Shown: positions 24,264-34,102, counted from the first letter of the stretch. The stretch is 64,000 nt of DNA from Bacillus sp. NEB1478 (GCF_031582965.1 NZ_CP134049.1:3720001-3784000); one strand, 5' to 3'. Notes: a model not told the origin generated them from the letters alone. Numbers and translations are program-made.

Positions 24264-25865
24264 TTATTTATTCTTCTGTGCCCGGAACGCGGCATGAACG
24301 ATTTCCTCAACATGAGAGATTCGTCCTAAATCATCTTTATGGACGATATGTTTCCGTTTGAATTTTGCAGGTGAATCCAGTCCTGCTGCTGCTGCTAGAT
24401 TAAAAAGTCCTTCACGTAAGGAAATCACATAGTTTGCAACCCGATAATGTTTCTCCTCAATACTCAAACCATCTTGAAGCTTTTTATTAGTAGTAGCCAC
24501 GCCTACAGGGCAATTGTTCGTATGACAGACCTGTGCCATAATACAGCCCACACTAATCATAAAACCTCTTGCAATATTCACTAAATCAGCACCCATCGCA
24601 AGTGCAATGGCGACTTTATCAGGAGTAATAAGTTTTCCAGATGCGATTAATTTAACTCTGTCACGTATACCATAATTCGTAAGCATTTCATCCATAACAG
24701 GCAAAGCAGCTGAGATCGGCAACCCTACTGCATCTGCAAGCTCCTGAAAGGTTGCTCCTGTACCTCCTTCGCCACCATCAATGGTTATAAAGTCAGGGCC
24801 CTTCCCGCTTTCTTTCATAGTCGCAACCATATCTTCCAAAGCATCCAAATCTCCTACAACAATTTTTATCCCAACTGGCTTACCGCCAACATCTCTTAGT
24901 TTTTCAATAAACTCGAACATAGACGATGGATTATCAAATTCATAAAAACGGTTCGGACTGTTTATGGTTTTACCAGCCTCTACTAGCCGAATTTTTGCGA
25001 TTTCTTCCGTTACCTTCTCTCCTTCAACATGTCCGCCTCTTGTTTTTGCACCCTGGGCGAGTTTCAGTTCAAAGGCTTTTATCTGATCCATCTGGCTCTT
25101 TTTCTTAAATTCTTCCCAAGAAAATTCTCCGTTCGGCTTTCTTACTCCAAACAGATCAGGTCCAATTTGCATAATAATATCAGGGCTGCCTGCTAAATGA
25201 TAGTCAGACAGACCGCCTTCACCTGTATTCATCCACGTTCCTTTTGCAAGTCCTAGCCCTTTCGATAAGGCGGTAATTGCATTTTCGCCAAGTGCACCAA
25301 AACTCATAGCGGACTGTCCTACTAATCCTTTTACTATAAAAGGTGTACGGCATGTTTGTTCACCTATAACAACTGCGTCCTCATCTCTTAATAAATAAGG
25401 ATCGACCAATTTTTCTTCGTGATGTTCTTTTCTAGTAAAAAGACCGTCCTTATCCACTTTATACGTTTTCGTGCGAACCTTGTCTGTATTATCGACTTTC
25501 AATTCATCACGCTGCTTCGGAAAAAGTGTATTACGGATATAAAAGCCCTCTGCTTCAAAATCATGATTTGAACCAAATCCGATCAATCTTTCTTTATATT
25601 TGCCGGCTTTAACAACATCCTGATATTGTTTTCTTGAAAAAGGCTTCCCTTCATTATCGTTATTAAAAAGATATTGGCGCAGCTCAGGACCGATTTTTTC
25701 ACTCATATACCGAATGTTTCCGAGTACTGGGAAATTACGCAGTATAGCATGCTGTTTTTGGCGATCATCTTTTATATATAACATGATAAAGAATCCTAGG
25801 GGGATCAAAATAAGCAAACCGATTAAAACAATTAGTCCAATTACTAAATAATCCGTAATTCCCAC
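24264..25865 (-). CDS. yerD: FMN-binding glutamate synthase-like protein YerD
   Basis: A 533-residue protein with an N-terminal membrane helix (residues 9-31) followed by KDDRQKQHAILRNFPVLGNIRYM, then the FMN/3Fe-4S glutamate synthase core: MSFGALGENAITALSKGL, NTGEGGLSDYH, GAKTRGGHVEG, TIDGGEGGTGATFQELAD, and the cysteine cluster in GCIMAQVCHTNNCPVGV. This wording matches B. subtilis YerD, a GltB-like protein without the amidotransferase domain. Its donor and substrate are not established. It starts with GTG at 25865, 8 bases after GAAGGTG. Confidence 0.93.
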   Translation of the reverse strand: MGITDYLVIGLIVLIGLLILIPLGFFIMLYIKDDRQKQHAILRNFPVLGNIRYMSEKIGPELRQYLFNNDNEGKPFSRKQYQDVVKAGKYKERLIGFGSNHDFEAEGFYIRNTLFPKQRDELKVDNTDKVRTKTYKVDKDGLFTRKEHHEEKLVDPYLLRDEDAVVIGEQTCRTPFIVKGLVGQSAMSFGALGENAITALSKGLGLAKGTWMNTGEGGLSDYHLAGSPDIIMQIGPDLFGVRKPNGEFSWEEFKKKSQMDQIKAFELKLAQGAKTRGGHVEGEKVTEEIAKIRLVEAGKTINSPNRFYEFDNPSSMFEFIEKLRDVGGKPVGIKIVVGDLDALEDMVATMKESGKGPDFITIDGGEGGTGATFQELADAVGLPISAALPVMDEMLTNYGIRDRVKLIASGKLITPDKVAIALAMGADLVNIARGFMISVGCIMAQVCHTNNCPVGVATTNKKLQDGLSIEEKHYRVANYVISLREGLFNLAAAAGLDSPAKFKRKHIVHKDDLGRISHVEEIVHAAFRAQKNK

Positions 25866-25915
25866 TTTATCAACACCTTCTCTGCATTTTTCCTCATCAA
25901 CAATCCATTTACAAT

Positions 25916-26533
25916 TTAAAAGGCTTTAGCTATCGGAATCTTCCCTGCTGTAACTTCAATTATTTGATAAAAGGCTGCTTCATTATTTAATACTTCTACT
26001 AAAACAGATGCAGCATCTTCTTTTGATATTTCTCCGTCTATGCTCAAACCTTCACCAGTTTGAATCATTCTTGTACCTGGCTTATCCACTAGCCGACTTG
26101 GCCGAATAATGGTGTACTTAAAATCTTCCTTTTGCAAAAGCTCATCTGGTGCATGCTTCGCTCCTATTTTCCGTAAATCGCTGTTTTCAGGTTCGTGTGC
26201 ACGAACCGCACTCATGAGAACAAACCGCTCTATGCCAAGATTTTTGGCTCCTCTAATCGAATCATTCACTTCTTGATGATCAATAAGAACGGATTTATTT
26301 CCTCCAGCCCTGTGACTGGACCCAGAAATATAAATAACAGCATCACACTCAGAAAATACTTCATTAAAATTATGTTCAGTACTTACCGCTACCTCTGTTG
26401 CACCTAATTTGTGCATATCAGGCTTTCGATTGATCTCACTTATAACGGCTACCGTTTCATACCCTCGTTTATTTAACGCTTTTAAAACATACTCACCAAC
26501 AATTTCAGAAGCACCGACTACAGCGACTTTCAA
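25916..26533 (-). CDS. NAD(P)H-binding oxidoreductase-like protein (YwnB-type)
   Basis: A 205-residue Rossmann protein. The nucleotide loop VVGASEIVGEYVLKAL lies right at the start, with VLMSAVRAHEP and YTIIRPSRLVDKPG as the later conserved blocks of the SDR-a5/NmrA-like group. TTG at 26533 is favoured because GGGAGG is 7 bases upstream and family members start at this strand; the ATG at 26548 has no good site. No complete YxxxK is visible, so it may bind NAD(P) without classic SDR catalysis. Confidence 0.8.
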   Translation of the reverse strand: MKVAVVGASEIVGEYVLKALNKRGYETVAVISEINRKPDMHKLGATEVAVSTEHNFNEVFSECDAVIYISGSSHRAGGNKSVLIDHQEVNDSIRGAKNLGIERFVLMSAVRAHEPENSDLRKIGAKHAPDELLQKEDFKYTIIRPSRLVDKPGTRMIQTGEGLSIDGEISKEDAASVLVEVLNNEAAFYQIIEVTAGKIPIAKAF

Positions 26534-26612
26534 ATCAAAACCTCCCATTAAATGGTCATACTCTTTTTTACCACTCTTACTAGGAATAAAAACCTAACTG
26601 TCTCAATTCACA

Positions 26613-26648
26613 ACAAAAAAACCCATCTCCATTATCGGAGATGGGTTT
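26613..26648 (-). terminator. Terminator of glmS
   Basis: CCCATCTCC/GGAGATGGG stem with a 6-base loop and a T run on the minus strand. Confidence 0.85.
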
Positions 26649-26667
26649 GATTATTTTCAGTTCATTT

Positions 26668-28470
26668 CTATTCAACGGTTACTGATTTAGCTAGGTTACG
26701 CGGCTTATCTACGTCACAGTCGCGGTGAAGCGCTGCATAGTAAGAAATCAGCTGCATAGGTACTACAGATACTAGCGGTGTTAAGTATGGGTGGATTTTA
26801 GGAAGTACGATGCGATCGTCTTCTTCTTGTAATCCGTCCATAGAGATCACGCATGTATAAGCGCCGCGTGCCGCTACCTCTTTCACGTTACCGCGGATAC
26901 TTAAGTTAACGTGTTCTTGTGTAGCTAGAGCGATAACTGGTGTACCTTCTTCGATCAATGCAATTGTACCGTGCTTTAATTCTCCACCAGCAAAACCTTC
27001 TGCTTGGATGTAAGAGATTTCTTTTAGCTTAAGAGATCCTTCTAGACATACGTAGAAGTCAACAGAACGGCCAATGAAGAAACAGTTGCGTGTTACTGCT
27101 AAGTATTCGCGTGCAATTTTCTCCATCTCTTCTTTTTGATTGCATAAAACTTCAATTGCATTCGCTACAATTGCAAGCTCTTGAAGCGGATTGAATTCCA
27201 ACTCAAGTCCTTTTGCACGAGCAGAGTCAACCGCTAAAATAGCAAGTACAGCAATTTGTGCTGTGTAAGCTTTTGTAGATGCAACCGCGATTTCAGGACC
27301 AGCATACAAGTTAAGTGTATAATCTGCTTCACGGGAAAGCGTTGATCCTGGTACGTTTGTAATCGTTAAAGCTTTGTGACCTAGTCTTTTGATCTCAACT
27401 AATACGGCACGGCTGTCTGCAGTCTCACCTGATTGAGAAATAAAAATGAACAATGGCTTTTCAGATAACAGCGGCATGTTATAAACGAACTCACTCGCAA
27501 TGTGTGTTTCTACAGGAATGTTTGCGATGTTTTCAATCAGCTGTTTTCCAACTAGTCCAGCATGGTAGCTAGTTCCACACGCTACAATATAAATACGGTC
27601 TGCACCTTTCATAGCTGCACGAATATCGTCATCAAGCTTAAGGTTTCCGTCTTCGTTTTGGTATTGATTAATAATGTTACGCATTACGAAAGGCTGCTCA
27701 TCAATTTCTTTTAACATAAAATGAGGATACGTACCTTTCTCGATGTCGCTTGCATCAAGTTCTGCTGTATAATGTTCGCGTTCTACAACTGTTCCATCAA
27801 GCGTTTTGATTGTGCAGCTGTCACTTTTTACAATTACAATTTCTTTATCCATTAATTCAACGTATTGATTTGTTTGAGAAAGCATTGCCATTGCATCACT
27901 TGCAATAACGTTAAATCCTTCACCAAGACCTACCAATAACGGACTTTTGTTTTTTCCAACATAGATGGTTTCAGGGTTTTCGTTGTCTAGAAGACCGATC
28001 GCATAAGAACCTTTAAGTTCTGACAATGTGCGTCGGAAAGCTTCTTCCACTTCCATACCTTCATTTACGAAATACTCGACAAGCTGAACGATAATCTCAG
28101 TATCTGTATCAGACAGCATTGTTACACTTGAAAGGTATTGTTTCTTCACTTGTTCATAGTTTTCGATTACACCATTGTGCACTAATGTAAAACGTTCTGT
28201 TGAACTTTGGTGTGGATGCGAATTCACTTTGCTTGGAACCCCGTGTGTAGCCCAACGTGTATGACCGATTCCTACTGGTGCTTCAACACTAAGATCTACA
28301 CCTTCACGAAGGTTAGCGATACGCCCTTTTTCTTTAAACACGTGAACTCCGTCTTCGTTCAATACTGCGATTCCTGCTGAGTCATATCCGCGGTATTCTA
28401 ACTTTTCAAGACCACGCAATAAGATTTCTTTTGCATCCTGATTTCCAATATAACCTACGATTCCACACAT
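26668..28470 (-). CDS. glmS: Glutamine-fructose-6-phosphate aminotransferase GlmS
   Basis: A 600-residue isomerising aminotransferase that makes glucosamine-6-phosphate from fructose-6-phosphate and glutamine, the first step toward UDP-GlcNAc. Cys2 (MCGIVGYIG) is the glutaminase nucleophile, with [11 protein letters not shown] and NSHPH nearby; two SIS isomerase domains follow ([31 protein letters not shown]), and the C-terminus is [13 protein letters not shown]. The full enzyme is present. A glmS ribozyme lies in the leader, so glucosamine-6-phosphate cleaves the mRNA. Own terminator downstream. Confidence 0.97.
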   Translation of the reverse strand: MCGIVGYIGNQDAKEILLRGLEKLEYRGYDSAGIAVLNEDGVHVFKEKGRIANLREGVDLSVEAPVGIGHTRWATHGVPSKVNSHPHQSSTERFTLVHNGVIENYEQVKKQYLSSVTMLSDTDTEIIVQLVEYFVNEGMEVEEAFRRTLSELKGSYAIGLLDNENPETIYVGKNKSPLLVGLGEGFNVIASDAMAMLSQTNQYVELMDKEIVIVKSDSCTIKTLDGTVVEREHYTAELDASDIEKGTYPHFMLKEIDEQPFVMRNIINQYQNEDGNLKLDDDIRAAMKGADRIYIVACGTSYHAGLVGKQLIENIANIPVETHIASEFVYNMPLLSEKPLFIFISQSGETADSRAVLVEIKRLGHKALTITNVPGSTLSREADYTLNLYAGPEIAVASTKAYTAQIAVLAILAVDSARAKGLELEFNPLQELAIVANAIEVLCNQKEEMEKIAREYLAVTRNCFFIGRSVDFYVCLEGSLKLKEISYIQAEGFAGGELKHGTIALIEEGTPVIALATQEHVNLSIRGNVKEVAARGAYTCVISMDGLQEEDDRIVLPKIHPYLTPLVSVVPMQLISYYAALHRDCDVDKPRNLAKSVTVE

Positions 28471-28522
28471 AAATAAACGTCCTCCTTAAAGCCATCACGC
28501 TCTGCTGACAGCTTTCACAGGG

Positions 28523-28549
28523 GGGGCCGTGAGCGGGGCTCACAACCCC
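28523..28549 (-). other. GC-rich hairpin between glmS ribozyme and glmS
   Basis: GGGG-TT-GTGAGC-CCC-GCTCAC-GG-CCCC on the minus strand. There is no T run, so it is not a simple terminator; it lies 60 bases upstream of the ribosome site (AAGGAGG). Confidence 0.6.
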
Positions 28550-28585
28550 ACCTATGTTTTCTATTTGTATTTTGGGTTTGTCACT

Positions 28586-28728
28586 TGCTTTCGTCTTTGT
28601 ACAGGAAGTCACCTTACCTGGTTTGAACAAAAGCTTACGGAAGTGATTGTTCCGAGAGGCATCCGCCGAATAATCGATGAACCTCTTCCTCGTCAACTGC
28701 TCTTTTCCGGTCAGCAGTTCAGGCGCTT
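28586..28728 (-). ncRNA. glmS ribozyme (glucosamine-6-phosphate activated)
   Basis: The minus strand carries the ribozyme core: AGCGCCTGAACT at the cleavage site, GACGAGG, ATTCGGCGGATGCCTC, GTAAGC, then TTCAAACCAGGTAAGGTGAC and ACAAAGACGAAAGC. These match the B. subtilis glmS ribozyme in order and spacing, with P1, P2.1 and P3/P4 pairings. Cleavage is expected just before GCGCC, near 28727. Confidence 0.93.
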
Positions 28729-28782
28729 TTAAATGAAGATATAATTGTAAACTCCTTCCTTTTTTTAGAGTAAACAAAAATA

Positions 28783-28811
28783 ATCATACACGTGTTTTTC
28801 GCAACCGTCAA
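28783..28811 (-). promoter_or_regulatory. Sigma-A promoter of glmS
   Basis: TTGACG (28806-28811), 17-base spacer, TATGAT (28783-28788) on the minus strand, about 55 bases before the ribozyme cleavage site. Confidence 0.8.
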
Positions 28812-28863
28812 TTATTATTATTTCCCGATTTCTGAAAAAATCGAACCTTGATTAGCTGCATAA

Positions 28864-28911
28864 TAAAAAAGTATGCATACACAGCTCGTTGTGTGAGCCG
28901 CATATGCATAT
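28864..28911 (-). terminator. Terminator of the cdaA-cdaR-glmM operon
   Basis: TATGCATA arms around CACA/TGTG with a short loop, followed on the minus strand by CTTTTTTATT. Confidence 0.65.
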
Positions 28912-28953
28912 GTTTCGAGCCTTTTTTACGTTTCTGGGGATGAATGCTGTTTT

Positions 28954-30294
28954 TTATACTAACTCTTTTTTAACGACTTCTACAATTTCATCAGCATACT
29001 TTTCGCACAGTTCTTCGCTAGGAGCTTCCACCATTACACGTACAAGCGGCTCAGTTCCTGAAGGTCGTACAAGCACTCTTCCGTTGCCTTCAAGCTCAGT
29101 TTCCACTTTGTCGATCGCTGTTTTGATTCCTTCGTTCCCGCTTAGTTTTGATTTGTCCGCTACTTTAACATTCACTAATAGCTGAGGAAACTTCTCCATT
29201 TCAGCTGCTAGCTCAGAAAGAGGTTTACCTGTTGCTTTAACAATTGAAGCTAGCTGGATACCAGATAACAAACCGTCACCTGTTGTTGTGTAGTCTAAGA
29301 AAATAATATGCCCAGACTGCTCTCCGCCAAGATTAAAATTGTTTTTGCGCATTTCTTCCATAACATAGCGATCGCCAACAGCCGTTTGTGCAGATTTTAA
29401 ACCATTTGCTTCAACTGCTTTATAAAAACCAAGGTTGCTCATAACCGTGGATACAACTGTATCTTCTTTAAGACGTCCTTGCTCTTTTAGGTATTTTGCA
29501 CAGATGAACATGATTTGGTCACCGTCTACAATATCTCCATTTTCATCGATTCCAATCAATCTGTCTCCATCACCATCAAATGCTAACCCCATGTCACACC
29601 CTTTTTCTTTTACAAGTTCAGCCAGCTTTTCAGGATGTGTACTTCCAACACCATCATTGATATTCAATCCGTTCGGACTAGTGCCCATTGTTGAGATATC
29701 TGCCTCAAGATCCGCAAAAAGATGTGGAGCATGTGATGAAGTCGCTCCATGTGCGCAATCAAGAGCAATATGCAATCCTGAGAAATCTCCAGGAATCGTT
29801 TGTTTTAAATATTGCAAGTACTTTTGTCCGCCTTCGAAATAGTCGCTGACAGAGCCTAAATCACCACCGGTAGGGCGCGGCAGTTCATCCGTTTCTTTAT
29901 CAAGTAAAGCTTCGATTTCAGCTTCTTGCTCGTCTAATAGCTTAAAGCCATCAGCTCCAAAGAATTTTATCCCGTTATCTGCGACTGGATTATGAGAAGC
30001 TGAAATCATTACTCCAGCTTGTGCACCCTGTATCTTTGTTAAATAGGCAACACCTGGAGTAGAAATTACACCTAAACGCATAACTTCTGCACCGATTGAT
30101 AAAAGTCCCGCTATAAGTGCTCCCTCGAGCATTTGTCCTGAAATTCGTGTATCTCGTCCGATTAGGATCTTTGGCTTTTTTACATCCTTCGTTAAAACAT
30201 ATCCTCCAAAACGTCCTAATTTAAAAGCAAGTTCAGGTGTAAGCTCCGAGTTTGCTACGCCTCTCACACCATCTGTACCAAAATATTTTCCCAT
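28954..30294 (-). CDS. glmM: Phosphoglucosamine mutase GlmM
   Basis: A 446-residue enzyme interconverting glucosamine-6-phosphate and glucosamine-1-phosphate. [12 protein letters not shown] starts the protein, [18 protein letters not shown] holds the phosphoserine, AFDGDGDR is the metal loop, and [11 protein letters not shown] ends it. ATG at 30294 follows GAAGGAGAG by 7 bases; the upstream ATG at 30312 has no site. It closes the cdaA-cdaR-glmM operon and supplies the product used with GlmS for UDP-GlcNAc. Confidence 0.97.
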   Translation of the reverse strand: MGKYFGTDGVRGVANSELTPELAFKLGRFGGYVLTKDVKKPKILIGRDTRISGQMLEGALIAGLLSIGAEVMRLGVISTPGVAYLTKIQGAQAGVMISASHNPVADNGIKFFGADGFKLLDEQEAEIEALLDKETDELPRPTGGDLGSVSDYFEGGQKYLQYLKQTIPGDFSGLHIALDCAHGATSSHAPHLFADLEADISTMGTSPNGLNINDGVGSTHPEKLAELVKEKGCDMGLAFDGDGDRLIGIDENGDIVDGDQIMFICAKYLKEQGRLKEDTVVSTVMSNLGFYKAVEANGLKSAQTAVGDRYVMEEMRKNNFNLGGEQSGHIIFLDYTTTGDGLLSGIQLASIVKATGKPLSELAAEMEKFPQLLVNVKVADKSKLSGNEGIKTAIDKVETELEGNGRVLVRPSGTEPLVRVMVEAPSEELCEKYADEIVEVVKKELV

Positions 30295-30312
30295 TACTGC
30301 TCTCTCCTTCAT

Positions 30313-31566
30313 CTATTGACTGCTAGTTTCGGTTTGTATTTCCACACTGGCTTCTTGAACTGCTTCAGTCAGATCAATATCAGCAGGATTTTTCCAATCA
30401 ATTTCTACATCATATTTGCCTTGTTCCAGTTTGCTGACGTCTACAATACCCTGCAGGTCTGCTTTATCTATAGAATCAAGGACTTCTTTTTTACCTTTTA
30501 CTGTAACATCACCCTTGCCTTCTGCTGGATCTATAAAGGTAGCTTTTTTGTTCTCATCTACACCCAGCAATTTTAAAGGTACATCTGTAAAGGTTCTAGT
30601 TACTTCTTCTTCCTCAACATCTACAGTGACGGTTACTTCTTTTCTCGAAACCGTTTCAATGCCTTCAGGAACAGGGACATCAACGGTTAAGGTTGTATCT
30701 TTCTTAATCTTGCTTAAATCTATTGAAATGCCTTTGTAAGCATCATATTGGTTTAATGCAGAAGTCGTACCAGTAAGTGTGAGTTCTTTAGGACTAGAGG
30801 TGACAGATGCAAGCTTAAGCCCCTCTTCTAATTGACCTTTCGTCTCTATTGAAATTGGTACCGTTTTTTGCGGTTTTTTTATCGGTACATTCACATCAGC
30901 AACTGCTGGATCAATTTTCACATCAATAAGATCACCTTGTTGATTATACGCTCGCAAAGGAACTTTTGCTCTTACTGCTTCATTTGCTTTGCCGACATCA
31001 ATATAGCCGGAAATAAATGAGATCTGATTTACCATGCCTTCCGCACCCGTTACTTTAACGGATTTAGGTGTGTATTCAACATCCCCCGTTGTATAGCCTT
31101 CTGGAAGTTTTTTTGTATTTTTCAAATCAACGTTGACTGGCAGCTCTTTTGTAATTTTCTTATGAAGTGTTACATTGACGTAAGCTGGCTTAACTTTCGC
31201 TTCTACTCCATCTGGCAACCCGTTTACCTGTACCTTCACCCTGTTATCTCCAGGCTTCTTATCTGTTAAGTCAATATAGGCTTCGAAATTTTTATCGACT
31301 TTTGTCGCTTTTGTAATTAAACGGCTCGATCCGCTTAAAGTAACATCTACTGAAGCAGGCAGATCAGTCAGTACAAAGTTCTGTTCATTAAAGTAAGGTT
31401 TGATCGGTATATTCTGTAGTGTTTCGCTTTCTTTATACATTTTTGTCCAGAATGTACGGTTTGTCGCTTCTTCTTGTGTTTCCATGGAAACCACTGTGTA
31501 CATCATTAGAGCAAGGAGGAAAGCAATGATTTTTACAAACCATGAACTATTAAGGAGTTTGTCCAT
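30313..31566 (-). CDS. cdaR: CdaR (YbbR), regulator of diadenylate cyclase CdaA
   Basis: A 417-residue membrane-anchored protein with one N-terminal transmembrane segment (WFVKIIAFLLALMMYTVV) and about four YbbR domains outside the cell (recurring VDVTLSGSS, KSVKVTGAEG, KELTLTGTTS, GDVTVKGKK). It controls CdaA, the c-di-AMP synthase. The start overlaps the end of cdaA by 17 bases. The Thr-rich, charged C-terminus is typical. Confidence 0.93.
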   Translation of the reverse strand: MDKLLNSSWFVKIIAFLLALMMYTVVSMETQEEATNRTFWTKMYKESETLQNIPIKPYFNEQNFVLTDLPASVDVTLSGSSRLITKATKVDKNFEAYIDLTDKKPGDNRVKVQVNGLPDGVEAKVKPAYVNVTLHKKITKELPVNVDLKNTKKLPEGYTTGDVEYTPKSVKVTGAEGMVNQISFISGYIDVGKANEAVRAKVPLRAYNQQGDLIDVKIDPAVADVNVPIKKPQKTVPISIETKGQLEEGLKLASVTSSPKELTLTGTTSALNQYDAYKGISIDLSKIKKDTTLTVDVPVPEGIETVSRKEVTVTVDVEEEEVTRTFTDVPLKLLGVDENKKATFIDPAEGKGDVTVKGKKEVLDSIDKADLQGIVDVSKLEQGKYDVEIDWKNPADIDLTEAVQEASVEIQTETSSQ

Positions 31567-32383
31567 TTTTCTTCCCCCTCCAATTCCAGCGATTTGAGGA
31601 AGTAGACTTATGTGAAATAATTAATTCCGCATTTAATAAATTCTTTAACGATTCTTCCTCTAAGTTACGATAAATCTCTCCATTCTTCGTAAGAGAGATC
31701 GTGCCTGTTTCCTCTGAAACGATAACCGTTACTGCATCTGTTACCTCACTGATTCCAAGTGCCGCTCTATGTCTTGTTCCAAGTTCTTTTGAGACGAACG
31801 GACTTTCTGTAAGCGGCAGATAGCATCCCGCTGCATAAACTTGACTTTGCTTGATAATAACAGCCCCATCATGCAGTGGTGTATTTGGAACAAAAATATT
31901 CGTTAAGAGCTCGGATGTAAGCTCACCTTTTATCGGGATCCCCGTTTCCACATATTCACTCAATCCCGTTTCTCTTTCAATCGAAATAATGGCACCAATT
32001 CGGCGCTTTGACATGTAGTTTGTTGACTTTACGACGGCTGCAATCGATTTTTCAATTTCCTCTTCTTCAGGAATTCCTGCTCTGGAGAAGAACTTTCCTC
32101 GCCCTAGCTGTTCGAGTGCACGCCGGAGTTCAGGCTGGAAAATGATAATGATGGCAAGCAATCCGTATGTAATGACTTTGTCCATTAACCAAGACATCGT
32201 ACGAAGATCAAACGCACTGCTTAAAAACCATACAACAATGATAACGCTTATCCCTTTTAACAATTGAACGGCTTTCGTTCCGCGGATCAGCATGATCAGC
32301 TTATAAATGACGTAGGTCACCAATAAAATATCAATGATTTGTGTAATGTAATTAAAAATATTAAAGTTTGCGATTGGTAACAT
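31550..32383 (-). CDS. cdaA: Diadenylate cyclase CdaA
   Basis: A 277-residue membrane protein making c-di-AMP from two ATP. Three N-terminal membrane segments are followed by the DAC domain with PLHDGAVII and LGTRHRAALG (the DGA and RHR motifs). ATG at 32383 has GGGAGGG upstream; the longer frame lacks this. It heads the cdaA-cdaR-glmM operon, which links c-di-AMP to cell wall precursor supply, and overlaps cdaR by 17 bases. Confidence 0.96.
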   Translation of the reverse strand: MLPIANFNIFNYITQIIDILLVTYVIYKLIMLIRGTKAVQLLKGISVIIVVWFLSSAFDLRTMSWLMDKVITYGLLAIIIIFQPELRRALEQLGRGKFFSRAGIPEEEEIEKSIAAVVKSTNYMSKRRIGAIISIERETGLSEYVETGIPIKGELTSELLTNIFVPNTPLHDGAVIIKQSQVYAAGCYLPLTESPFVSKELGTRHRAALGISEVTDAVTVIVSEETGTISLTKNGEIYRNLEEESLKNLLNAELIISHKSTSSNRWNWRGKKNGQTP

Positions 32384-32449
32384 ATCTTCCCTCCCAACTC
32401 GGTTACTATGATTTCCAAGCTGAAGTTTCAAAATAGATTTAACTTATTT

Positions 32450-32478
32450 ATTATAGCATACCTCATTATTTAGAAAAC
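32450..32478 (-). promoter_or_regulatory. Extended -10 promoter of cdaA
   Basis: TGC-TATAAT at 32450-32458 on the minus strand with a poor -35 region. The extended TGn motif can compensate. Confidence 0.5.
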
Positions 32479-32599
32479 TGAGCATGGAAGCTGATAAATA
32501 GATTCATGACAACGAGTCTCTCCGTTTATCTTCCCTATCATTTGTTCACTTAAAAACAAGAAGATCGAGGAAGTGAAGTTTCCGGGGAGCAGCGTGTAG

Positions 32600-32664
32600 T
32601 TTTTCCTACATGAGCACCGAAAAAATGAAAATGACAAAGAGATTCGCCGTTTATCAATCAACAA
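32600..32664. repeat. Partial repeat core (copy B) at the 3' end of rsiW
   Basis: The plus strand here reads ACAAAGAGATTCGCCGTTTATCAATCAAC (two blocks), similar to copy C (GAGATTTGCCGCTTGTCAATGAAC) and copy A (GATATTCGCCCCTTATCAATGAAC). No ATTAAGTCT array accompanies it. The last codons and stop of the rsiW frame lie inside it. Confidence 0.7.
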
Positions 32665-33322
32665 TATAAAAAAAGCCGTCAGACAACGGCTTATCATACC
32701 CACTACCCATAGATTCTTGTTTTGTCGTAAATATAGATTTCAACTTGTACCATACCCATTCGACAACTTGTTCTATTTCTTGACTGTGACCTGTTACTTC
32801 GCCTGCTGAGGCTACGTATTGATTTCCTTTGATGACAGTTACATTACCATCTACTTTTCCTTCAATCCGGACATCAGCATTTTTAACGACAAGGTCACCT
32901 TTAATGGTTTCTCCTTTTGGAACGATAACCATTCGGTCTGCTTTCTGGATCTCCAGATTTCCTTGTCCTTTCACAACCGCTAATTCTTCTTGATTGAATG
33001 TCGTAAACACTGAAGCTGCCATAAATATCATAAAAATAGCTGCCGCTGTTAGAGCCGGATGGTGCTGCATCCATCGCTTCCATCTAAATGCCTGCTTTTC
33101 TCTTGGCAGTTTTGCCATTACGGCTTTCGTAAAACCCTCTGGGGCTTTTAAATCCGTTTCTATCTGCAATTCTTTTAGTGTACCTGTTAGCATTTCATAC
33201 TCAAATTTACATGAATCACACTCTTCCAAATGTGCATAGAATTGGCGTTCCTCTTCAGGAGTTGCCTCGTGATCCAGTACTTTATTCATCAATTCATCAT
33301 AGGTTGAAACTTCACACTGCAT
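32654..33322 (-). CDS. rsiW: Anti-sigma-W factor RsiW
   Basis: A 222-residue single-pass anti-sigma factor. The N-terminal zinc motif is HLEECDSC (H31, C35, C38). A membrane segment (about 88-107, HPALTAAAIFMIFMAASVF) is followed by PKGETIKGDLVVKNADVRIEGKVDG and the conserved YVASAGEVTG, then WVWYKLKS. These match RsiW, which is cleaved in envelope stress to release SigW. The frame extends about 13 residues beyond where the B. subtilis protein ends, through a terminator hairpin and a repeat core. It starts 6 bases after sigW. Confidence 0.9.
   Translation of the reverse strand: MQCEVSTYDELMNKVLDHEATPEEERQFYAHLEECDSCKFEYEMLTGTLKELQIETDLKAPEGFTKAVMAKLPREKQAFRWKRWMQHHPALTAAAIFMIFMAASVFTTFNQEELAVVKGQGNLEIQKADRMVIVPKGETIKGDLVVKNADVRIEGKVDGNVTVIKGNQYVASAGEVTGHSQEIEQVVEWVWYKLKSIFTTKQESMGSGYDKPLSDGFFYIVD
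32665..32692 (-). terminator. Terminator of sigW-rsiW lying within the rsiW frame
   Basis: AAGCCGT/ACGGCTT stem with a 6-base loop and TTTTTTT on the minus strand. The stop codon of rsiW is downstream of it. Confidence 0.8.
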
Positions 33323-33328
33323 TGATCG

Positions 33329-33904
33329 TCACCTCGTTTTTACAACCATTTGGAATACTTTTTTTAATGCTTCCCGTCCTCGATGTATACGGGTTTTTAC
33401 AGTCGGAACTGGAATATCCATGATCTGGCTTATTTCCTCTAATGATAGATCTTCTACATATTTGAGTATGATTGCTGTCCGATATTTTTCAGGTAATTTC
33501 ATAATCTCTTGCTGCAATTCGTTTTTGCGTTCATTCTCGGTTACAACCTCTTCAGGCAGTGGATCTTCAACAGCAAGCTGGCTATACATGTTCGCCCCTT
33601 CTGTCCCCGGAACTTCTGCATCTAAATAATAATCAGGCTTCTTTTTCCTTAATCGGTCGATGCATAAGTTTGTTGCAATTCTAAAGATCCAAGTTGAAAA
33701 TTTAAAATCGTTATTGTATTTATCAATATTACGGTAAGCTTTTAAAAAAGTTTCTTGTGCTAAATCTTCTGCTTCATGTCCATTGCCGACCATCCGGAAA
33801 CAATGCCGGTATATTTTATCTTTAAAAAGGTCGACAATGCCTTCAAACGCTTCTTGGTCCCCTTTTTTCACTTGGGCAACCATATTCGCTATTAAGGCAT
33901 CCAT
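33329..33904 (-). CDS. sigW: ECF sigma factor SigW
   Basis: A 191-residue ECF sigma factor controlling envelope-stress and antimicrobial resistance genes. AEDLAQETFLKAYRNIDKY, FSTWIFRIATNLCIDRLRKKKPDYYLDAEVPGTEG and KYRTAIILKYVEDLSLEEISQIMDIPVPTVKTRIHRGREALKK are almost the wording of B. subtilis SigW. Region 4 is intact. The gene has a SigW-type promoter and overlaps nothing. It is cotranscribed with rsiW. Confidence 0.96.
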   Translation of the reverse strand: MDALIANMVAQVKKGDQEAFEGIVDLFKDKIYRHCFRMVGNGHEAEDLAQETFLKAYRNIDKYNNDFKFSTWIFRIATNLCIDRLRKKKPDYYLDAEVPGTEGANMYSQLAVEDPLPEEVVTENERKNELQQEIMKLPEKYRTAIILKYVEDLSLEEISQIMDIPVPTVKTRIHRGREALKKVFQMVVKTR

Positions 33905-33929
33905 TCATTATCACCACTCGGATTTTATT

Positions 33930-33955
33930 TACGTTTGTTTCAGAAATAAGTTTCA
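33930..33955 (-). promoter_or_regulatory. SigW autoregulatory promoter
   Basis: TGAAAC (33950-33955), 16-base spacer, CGTA (33930-33933) on the minus strand; a perfect sigma-W consensus, 26 bases before the start codon. Confidence 0.9.
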
Positions 33956-34102
33956 ACATCTTTTATTCTTTTTTTATTTTATCATGCCGCGGAATTTGAC
34001 GAAATGAAAAGGTATAATTTTCTAAAAATGGGGTTTTGAAAAAAACATGCCTGGGAATATTAAGTTTATAAAATAATTATCCCATTAGAGAGGTGTTATT
34101 CT

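Noticed and set aside
28406..28777. 123-residue frame upstream of glmS
   Set aside because: It runs through the glmS ribozyme and has no ribosome site.
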